Positions 56,254-64,000 of a stretch of DNA of 64,000 bases are shown in pieces (within the stretch, counting starts at the first letter, position 1; each line of letters begins with the position of its first letter). A model generated the notes under the pieces. It was not told the DNA's origin. It made no database searches and was given only the letters and a program-made list of their open reading frames with translations. The stretch spans positions 62,001 through 126,000 of the forward strand of contig JAMZAV010000108.1 in the NCBI GenBank assembly GCA_024449915.1, given 5' to 3'. Source of the stretch: Sweltsa coloradensis. Its lineage: Eukaryota; Arthropoda; Insecta; Plecoptera; Chloroperlidae. Both the position numbers and the translations under genes were made by a program.

Positions 56254-56729
56254 AGAGGTGTGTGTTTTTGTTTTATTTAATAAAACCGAAATAACACTGC
56301 TAAATGATGATAACACCAAATTCACCCTAATTTGTTAAATAAACCCATATTTTGCCATTTGCTTTAAAAATTACACAGTTAATTCTATTCTTACTCACTT
56401 TTTACTACAAACTTCCCAATAAAAACAAGTTAAAACGAAAGCAATACTTGCTATTCAAAATAAAAACCTGATTAAATAGTGCTAGGCCTATTGTTTTTCC
56501 ACTTTTTTATGGCTGCAGAAGCAATCACTAAGTAGTATGCCTGTATGCGAGATAAAAATGTGCTGACTTATGCACATATTGCAATTTCCTATGGATTTTA
56601 AATAATATGCTGGATTATATATCACTGTTTTGCAATAAGAGAAATGCGAAAATACAATAAAAATATATCACCACTTTTTACAATTTCCAAAACGAAATTT
56701 AGGAAAAAATAAAACCTAAACATACCTCT
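56254..56729. mobile_element. unclassified DNA element, ~10-bp target duplication, copy 2
   Basis: Inverted relative of the 3545 element. The termini are AGAGGTGTGTGTTT and ...CATACCTCT. Flanks are ACTAATAATT (left) and ACTAATAAAA (right), agreeing at the first 8 of 10 positions. Shared internal words include GCTGCAGAAGCAATCACTA and GATTTTA / CCTATGGATTTTA. Confidence 0.7.
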
Positions 56730-56964
56730 ACTAATAAAAGTGTACTTTAAAGTCAGGATTAAAGGTTAGGTCTCAGGCAGGGTAGGCGGTCTAGGGTCAC
56801 GTGACGATTGGGGAATATGTGAGGAGGATGAAGACGACAAAGTCACCTTGCCAATGTGGTGCATAGAGGTCACGAAACGCTAGTTTAGTTTATTTGTTTC
56901 AAGGGCGCGCTAATCATTATGCGCCACTCTGGACAAGGGTAGTATGTATGAGGGAGGACAGCCC

Positions 56965-57058
56965 CGTGCTGGACAGATACAGCAACAGACAAGGGGGAGT
57001 TTTTCATGACGCGTGCTGGACAGATACAGCAACAGACAAGGGGGAGTTTTTCATGACG
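56965..57058 (+). repeat. exact 47-bp tandem duplication
   Basis: CGTGCTGGACAGATACAGCA through to TTTTTCATGACG is repeated back to back (56965-57011, 57012-57058). It is young or an assembly duplication. The surrounding 56740-57323 shows no gene. Confidence 0.9.
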
Positions 57059-57323
57059 ACGGTCTGAGTTTCATCTAGCTTCGTGGAGTAAGATACTTAT
57101 GTTTTGGCCTCTTTTCTCACATTAGAAATTAGAATCAGTTGACCAATGCAAACTTTTGATACCCTCCCCGAAAAAAGTTGACATTAAGATGTGAATTATG
57201 TTTAAATACTGTTTCTAATTCTTATTTTAGTTTTGATATAAGACGCATGAAAGTTGTGCCATAATATACTAATTTGAACAATTTTAATAGTTGAATCGTC
57301 ATGAATTCAACCCCTGTTTGTTG

Positions 57324-58092
57324 TTGGATGAGCGAAGCGAAGACTTCAATTTAACCGACCCCCCAAAAAATTTAGCTCGATGTGTTTTTTTTTTTTTTTT
57401 TTTTTTTTTTGTTTTTCCGTCTGTTTGTTCGCTCTCTACCGGGCAAACGGCATATGCGATCTTGATGAAAATTTGACACGACCTTCGTTTTCTCTGAACT
57501 TAGACTTGCCACGTTTTTGGGTACAATCGAAGAAATATTTCTCATGAATATCGTACTTTTACGATTTTTTTCGATTTTTAGTGCGATATTTTCGTGCCAT
57601 TTGGGCCGATTCTGACCAAACGGGTGGGGCTACAACGTTCATATTTCACATACACATTAAGGTTATGGTGATGTATTGCTTTCTGAAAGAAAAAGTTGAA
57701 AAAGTTCGCCAGAATCGAGAGAAATAAAGCTTTTAATATACGTTTTTTTGACTTTTTGTGCGATATTTTCGTGCCATTTGGGGCCAATTCTAACCAAACG
57801 GGTGGGGCTACAACGTTCATATTATACATGGACATTAAGGTTATGGTTATGTAGTACCTTTTGAAAGAAAAAGTGGAAACATTTAGCCAGAATCCATAGA
57901 AATAAAGCTTTTAATACAAGTTTTTTACGGTAAATAATACCAATTGACAAGAAACAAAAGAAACTTGACAACATTCACCTAGAATGCGTAGGCAGCAAAA
58001 CAAAGCACTTGCAAAAGTAAAGATATCCCACGCAAACTAAAACCTTTAAAAAGCTCATCCATCAACGCGGCGGGACTTTAGCGTTTTCCTAG
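57324..58092 (+). mobile_element. Helentron-like element C
   Basis: Starts TTGGATGAGCGAAGCGAAG (after TTTGTTG) and ends CATCAACGCGGCGGGACTTT, GCGTTTTCCTAG, followed by T. It has a poly-T tract of about 29 at 57384-57412, CTCTACCGGGCAAACGGCAT, and two ~165-base repeats with AAACGGGTGGGGCTACAACG. Belongs with copies A and B. Short frames on both strands are artefacts. Confidence 0.85.
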
Positions 58093-59476
58093 TTATTTCA
58101 ATATTGCATATCGACGATTGTAAACAAAACATCCGGATCAAACTATAAATTAGCATCATGCATTGTTGAACGCAAACACAACGCAGATGTCACATGTCGC
58201 ATATCAACAGATGGGGAAAGTACAAACTACAAGAACTAAAACTATTTTGCGTGGATGATTAACCAAACCACAACGAACTGAAATGTCATGTGATTAGATT
58301 GCTCGTTTTGTAAATACTATTCTAGTTCGTTGCTAATCCTGAAAATATTAATATTTCACGGGCAAATAAAAATAGTTAGTGAAATAGAAAACGATGTCGG
58401 CTAGATACAGGATTTGTCACTTGATAAACTTGTAACGTAACAACGTTGTAGTGTTTAGAGACTATTTGAGTGCATTATTTGTAAATATCGGAACATTTTG
58501 AAAAATAAAAACATAATAGCGGATCTATAATTCAGATGATATTTTGTAGTGCACACTCCATTAATTTTTAGTCGATGAACAGCAATGTGTAGAAACATTG
58601 TTGTAGAAATTCCTATGGTAAAATTCAGTTTTATCCGAAACTGTTCCAATTTTTTTTGACAAACGTTTTCATCAATAATATTAAACATCAGATCGCAATG
58701 TCACAAAATATATCATACACAATGGAAATTGTTGGTTTTGTATCTTTTTAAAGTCGATTTGTTATCTCGTATTTATGTTTAGAGTCGGACTTAATATTAA
58801 AAAGTAGCAATGATGCATTTAATCAAAAGTACAAATTAATCCTGATGCCAATAATATAAATTATTAGTATATTAACTTGGGACATATAAAAAATTTGCAA
58901 CACATTTTTAATTGGGTATCATTATGTATTGTAACCTAGTTTCACAAAAAATATTGGGTATTGTACAGTATGCTGGAAATGCGACATGTATACATGGAAA
59001 TAACATGTTCCAATTAGAATAATTAACGGAAATTCTGCTTTTTGTGTAAAAGTTTACTAATGTGCACTACAATGATGGAGAAAAAGTTGGTGGTAGTAGT
59101 TAGTACTAGTTAGTTCAATAATAATTAATCATTAGTAAAACATTGGCATATATAAATAAATTATTATGGGCCACGAATTTCAATAATAGTGGTGAATTTT
59201 AGACTGTTTTAAATAATTTTCTTAGCAAATGCGTGCACAATTTCATCATAATTTATTGAACTTATAAAATTAAAATATTAAAATCACACTAATAATTATG
59301 GTTAAATTGCTCTTTGTAATATGTATAAACAGTCTAGTGAAATTTTAATGGTATCTTACTTTTCAAAACTAGAGAACTTTAATTTCTTGTGAAATTTAAT
59401 ACTCCATGCAGCAATTCGCTTTGAAACTGCCGAACAGTTGAGAAACATGTAAGAAAACGTCACGTACCGAAACTAA
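58093..59476. other. no recognised gene
   Basis: AT-rich DNA, no bounded repeat or gene seen. Confidence 0.45.
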
Positions 59477-60110
59477 TTGGATGAGCGTAGCGAAGATTCC
59501 ATTTCACTACACTGGACAAAAAAATCCGGAATGTTTTTTTTTTTTTTTTTTTTTTTCTTTCTTTTTTTTTTTGTATTTTTGTGTGTCTGTGAACACGATT
59601 CCGGCTAAACCAATACTCCAATTGCGATGAAATTTTATGGAGGTCTATGAAATCTCTAAACGAAGAACTGCACGGAGGGAAAAATCGATCAAAAAATTAT
59701 TTCTCATGAAAATCGCAATTTTACGATTTTTTTTCGATTTTTAAAAAAATTCTTCGACTTATAATCTACATGCTTTATCCGATTGTAACGATTTTTTCAC
59801 AGAACCTTAATTTTATGAATTCATATATTCGTGTGAAATTTGAGCGCAATCGAAACATTTTTTCTTATGAAAATCGCAATTTTACGATTTTTTAAATTTT
59901 TAAAACATTCTTTGACTTATAACACCTACATGCTTTATCCCATTGTAATGATTTTTTCACAGAACCTTAACTTTATAAATTGATATATTCGTGTGAAATT
60001 TGAGCGTTATCGAAAAATTATCTATTAAAAAAATCGCAATTTTACGCTTTTTTCGTTTAAAAAAAATTACGCTCATCCATCAACGCGGCGGGACTTAAGC
60101 GTTTTCCTAG
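59477..60110 (+). mobile_element. Helentron-like element G
   Basis: Complete copy. It starts TTGGATGAGCGTAGCGAAG (host A before) and ends TTACGCTCATCCATCAACGC ... CTTAAGCGTTTTCCTAG (host T after). There is a poly-T/CTTT region at 59535-59575 and three internal repeats with ATTTTACG and TTTTTTCACAGAACC. Confidence 0.85.
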
Positions 60111-60854
60111 TATTGAAAACTTTCACAAAAACGTTGTTTGTTAGGAGAGTATCTCATTTCCTCTGTATATATTATTCGAGAGCTTTTAGCTGGATGCACC
60201 AGGAAAACACGTGCTGTAAGTTCACTCGTGAAGAAGTGTGGAGTAGTCTCTCTAAACAGACTCATTGTATACTTCCACATGACAGTGTTCAGTAAATGAA
60301 GTAAGAAACTTCATTTACTTATTTACTATTTCATAAACTTACTTTAATTAAGCTCCTACATAACTTGAACTTTCGACATAAATCCGTGTGAATTTGTATA
60401 ACCTGTTCACGTGTCTTCTTCATAACAAACATAAACATTAGCTGCACTTTAAGTAATAAACTTTGATATGCAAAGTCTTAGATTCCCATATCTTTTAACG
60501 TTGCAAATAATACCTTTTCCCAGATATTCACAACTGAAAAACTTATTTAAACAAGCTTTTGAAATACATTATGAGCAAAAATTATAAATGTATAAGTAAA
60601 ACGCTTCGCTATAATTAGTCAAAGTGGATTCCGATCACCATCCGTGTAATGTTTAATATTGCTTGTTTAATGTTTCAACTTTTCTTGGCATAAAACACAT
60701 TTTATTTCTGTGTTGTATTTTTAATAACTCAATAACTTCACAATCAATACTCTATGAAACTTTTCATCACTTTATTTCTTAAATTTATGAAATGATTTGT
60801 GGAAATGCATTATGAGTCTATGATGCTCTAGAGACACAATTTTGTGAGTCTTTT
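60111..60854. other. no recognised gene
   Basis: No supported feature. A 60-codon frame at 60113 has no recognisable domain. Confidence 0.45.
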
Positions 60855-60918
60855 ACAAGACGCGTAACGCGTGATATTGTGATTCTGAAGGTCACGGGTT
60901 TGAATCCCACCTCCGGCA
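60855..60918 (+). repeat. tRNA-like remnant
   Basis: CGCGTAACGCGTGATATTG followed by B-box GGGTTTGAATCCC and CTCCGGCA. Only the 3' half resembles a tRNA. Confidence 0.4.
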
Positions 60919-62100
60919 ATCCTGTCTGAAAACTTTTTCCTAGTTTGTCTTCAGTCGTTTAGGCAAAACAGCCTTTTGACATTCCCTTCATAATTGCCCA
61001 AACGTCCTAATCACCTAGCCTTGTTAGTCATCTGGGGGGTCACACCGTGTAAAACTAATGTTTCCCCTTTAGCTGACATTAGTAAGAACTGTTTCTTAGC
61101 TCACGGAATTTAATGCAATAACATCCCACTATTACATTTAGTTACTGATGAGAAAATTGATTTTCACGCGACAGATTAGATGTGAAGACTATGCACACTT
61201 TCATCTAAATTGAATCCTTCTCAGAATTACTTTATGAAGATTTAAGTGACTTTAGTATTACAAAGAGTTGAACGCCTTAAAGAATAGCTCTAAGAGCTTT
61301 TCTTTGCTAAAACCCAGTTGAACGTAAAGTGAGAAATTGTTAGTGATTTTTCTTTGCGATGCAATTTCCTTTAACGTACTAGGATAAATAAGTGTGTACT
61401 TTGTTATATTTGTCGCTTGCAGAGAAGAGAGATTGAATAATATGTTGTTGTCCGAGAAACGTAAATATGGATTTGCAAAGATCCACTTAGAATTAATTTT
61501 TTTTGTGAGTAATGGAAATATTCAAAACAAGTTACTTTATAAATTTAATTTAATGAATTTAACCCCTTAAGTGATTTAATTGCGTTCTGCGCTTTGATTG
61601 GTGATTGTGTTTTTGAACATTGATGTGAAGTCAAAAAGTTGAAGTCTAATTCTACAACTAGATTGCGTATTCGTAATCGCCTTGTCGTTATTATTTTAAT
61701 TAGAAGACCACCAATTAAAATGTGAAAGTAAAAATTATTGTGTATAAGCGTAAATCAGTCAATTACCAAGAACTCTGAAGGTCAGAGGTTTTAACAGTCG
61801 GGTCGGGTAGACAAAAGGCGGCTGTTATAAAACTGATTGTAAAATAGATACCTATCTAGGTGCCCGTTAGGGCGCCGCAGCCAAGCCGCGGTGCGCTACA
61901 CACTCAAGCACCTTATACACCAAGCAGAGTTGGGGTGATTTCGAGGTGTTACCCAGCCGTCATGTAACGTGATGTGAACTTGAAAACTATCACAATCGAG
62001 GGGATTTAGGTACCTGACACCACATGCCAAATTTTATTGGGGTACGATTATTCCTTCTTGGTGAAAAAATGGCTTGAAACATGCTCAAAATCACTTTAAG
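60919..62100. other. no recognised gene
   Basis: AT-rich, no domain or bounded repeat. A GC-rich patch lies at about 61850-61920. Confidence 0.4.
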
Positions 62101-62146
62101 GATGTTAGCTACTGCTACTGCTACTGCTACTGCTACTGCTAACATC
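62101..62146 (+). repeat. GCTACT microsatellite between 9-bp inverted repeats
   Basis: GATGTTAGC (62101-62109) and GCTAACATC (62138-62146) pair and enclose five GCTACT-type units. Confidence 0.85.
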
Positions 62147-62149
62147 TAA

Positions 62150-62335
62150 TACGTCGGCCCGCGATTCTGACCAGACGGGTGGGACTACAATGTTCATATT
62201 TTACATGGACATTAAGGTTATAGAAATATAGTCTCTTTTGAAAAAAAAAGTTGAAAAAGTTTGTTGAAAGGCTTCCAAATAAGGGTTTTAAAATAAGCCT
62301 TAAACACTAGGCATACAATCAACAAGTAACCATAG
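62150..62335 (+). mobile_element. Helentron-like fragment
   Basis: CGATTCTGACCAGACGGGTG, GGACTACAATGTTCATATT and CATGGACATTAAGGTTATAG match the interior of copies A and C (57600-57900). Both ends are missing. Confidence 0.65.
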
Positions 62336-63506
62336 TTACTTGACACTTGTTGACGGTATAAGCAGAGTTAGGCGGGAAAGTGCGATACGTTAACAAATGG
62401 CGGACATTTTAAATTTTGCTTCTATGTGTGAAACGAGAAAAGTTGTCATTATACTCTCATAAAACAAATCAGAAACCGTCCCTGGCCTAGGCCCAGATGT
62501 GGAAAATTATTTATAATGCAAAAGTGTAGGTCTAAAGTTCCATTTGGCTATAGAATAGTAAAATTCATACTTACATTACATGTTTGACAAGCCTAGCCAA
62601 CCCTATATGCCAGCACAACATTGTTCCATGGAGTTTCTGATATGAGCTTGCTCATCTGTTTGTTTACATAATTGCAACAATCAAATCATTTCATACAACT
62701 CGTCTTTCGATTGGCCCGCGTTTATGAAGGCACTGCCATCTAGAATAAATATAGAACTTTTTCGAGCTCTTTGCTATACGCAAATCTTTTAAAAGTTTTT
62801 GGATTTCGTGATACTCTTTCAACCATAGACATCCTATATAATTGGCTAGACCAGCAGTCGGTGGTCCACTTCCGGTACAATTAGAAGCCATCTTAAAATG
62901 ACAGTTTACATGTTAATCAAATGGGAGCGATTTGTGGCCAAATAGTTCTCAAGATTGCCGCCAGGTTGACAGGTAAGCATACTAGCCTTTAACACCAAAT
63001 GATTACTAAATTCCCTTATGCAATCACTTCGTATTGTTTCTTTTGTTTAATACCATGCTGCACAAGCTAAAACCATATCAAACAATCCAGTAAAATACTT
63101 TATTGCATTAAAAAAGCATAAATTAAAACACCAAATCGCCATCTTGAAATGGGCCGGTTGAGTCTTCAATTTGCTACGCTCGCGCCTGTGCGGAGGTATA
63201 GGAGACTGCTAATCTAGCCTACTATAGGGGTTTAATATCAATGCTTTCAAACTCACAACCCATGACGTTTTCCACGATACCGTTCAAGAATACCAATTCC
63301 TTCGAAAACGAAAACGACTTCGTTTTCAAATTGCGTTTTCAACTCATCTCCCACGAACTCAAGAATTGGGGTCCAGTCCTTATACCGTCGTTATACCATG
63401 GTTATACCAGAACTATTTATAACTCCATGGTTATACCACCTATACCCAGGATGTACAGCCAGGGTCATATATAAATCAAGAGGTCTGAAAGATACCTCTT
63501 TCACCG
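62336..63506. other. no recognised gene
   Basis: No gene. Contains a GGTTATACCA repeat zone at about 63395-63440. The 66-77 codon frames (62691 minus, 63241 plus) have no domain. Confidence 0.4.
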
Positions 63507-64000
63507 ACATCTCGTGGTCAACTCTTGGTGCCATTATTTATATCGCCCTGTGAACTGCATTATCGACGTAAATAAGAAACATGGCTGCTAATGTCAAAGG
63601 AAAATTCTCTATTCACCAGAGAAACTATCAAGCCTAGAAGAAATATAATATTGAATGTAAAGAGAGCATTGTATATCGATACCTTGGCCTAGGCATAGCA
63701 TTAAGACTATGCCTTAGTTCTTACATTTGCTTTAGTTTCTAATTAATTTCAAATAATTCTATCTTAGCTGTCAAGTCTTATTTGCAAACCACCAAAGTTT
63801 GGTTTATGCTTTTGTTTTGATAAAATTGTATATTTCTTCTGACTGCCTTCTAGATATTGACTATTTTGTTGACCAAGAGTCTTTCAAAGCCTCCTAAATA
63901 ATATTAATAACATCAAATAGTCTAGGGGGCTTCCATCGATTGATAATGCAGTTCACAGGGCGATATAAAATAATGGCACCAAGAGTTGACCACGAGATGT
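63507..64000. mobile_element. element with long terminal inverted repeats, cut by window edge
   Basis: ACATCTCGTGGTCAACTCTT at 63507 begins an arm of about 59 bases, through ATATCGCCCTGTGAACTGCA and TTATC. It is repeated in inverse orientation at 63942-64000. Identity is nearly complete (one A indel). The right arm reaches the window end, so the terminus, target duplication and family cannot be fixed. The interior of about 375 bases has no open frame. Confidence 0.75.

Overview
The window is animal nuclear DNA, most likely from a marine or other non-vertebrate metazoan. It is AT-rich, has no long uninterrupted genes, has exons with GT-AG borders, and is packed with eukaryotic transposons. The species cannot be fixed from the sequence. 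A striking background signal is the self-complementary word TAGGCCTA (often GTAGGCCTAC), which recurs dozens of times inside and outside repeats.

Host genes are scarce. One gene is well supported, on the minus strand: a 147-base exon encoding a single membrane-spanning segment (52146-52292), a 3.9-kb intron, and a long GC-rich last coding exon (48231 down to about 47300) encoding a proline-rich, low-complexity cytoplasmic tail. The extracellular part must lie beyond the intron upstream of the membrane exon and was not found. I do not recognise the family. The end of the tail carries a 28-base exact repeat at 106-base spacing, so the two copies sit in different reading frames and the C-terminus is ambiguous. 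A second, weaker exon candidate is at 330-477.

Almost everything else recognisable is mobile DNA, much of it with readable borders. (1) Five hAT-type non-autonomous elements have terminal inverted repeats and perfect 8-base target duplications (10358, 25221, 33019, 34416, 38230). (2) Four PIF/Harbinger-like elements have 3-base TAA/TTA duplications; two of them (5490, 40604) carry a MADF-domain fragment. (3) There are seven main copies plus fragments of a Helitron/Helentron (DINE-like) family with an asymmetric inverted repeat, a 3' hairpin and CTAG end, and internal ~165-base tandem repeats. (4) Two 5'-truncated Penelope-like retroelement copies with GIY-YIG endonuclease remnants are fused head to head as a 1.5-kb inverted repeat. 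(5) The RNase H and C-terminal zinc-knuckle part of a non-LTR retrotransposon is split by a hAT insertion, and other LINE 3' ends occur near 30 kb. (6) There are two tRNA-derived SINE families, one with a hairpin-bearing 3' tail. (7) An unclassified ~500-base element with ~10-base duplications is present in two copies.

Region by region: 1-12 kb is SINEs, MITEs and Helentron pieces; 12-18 kb is mostly unique AT-rich DNA plus a tandem tRNA-like triplication; 18-20 kb is the Penelope palindrome; 20-25 kb holds hairpins and SINE tails; 25-39 kb is a dense nest of hAT, LINE, SINE, Helentron and Harbinger-like insertions; 39-44 kb has a MADF element, GC-rich inverted repeats and a SINE; 44-52 kb is the membrane-protein locus; 52-64 kb is dominated by Helentrons, with a long-TIR element running off the right edge. 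I found no convincing unknown functional system. The most informative signals are the nested insertions with exact target duplications, the Penelope palindrome, the long hairpins, and the frame-shifted duplicate motif in the membrane-protein tail.
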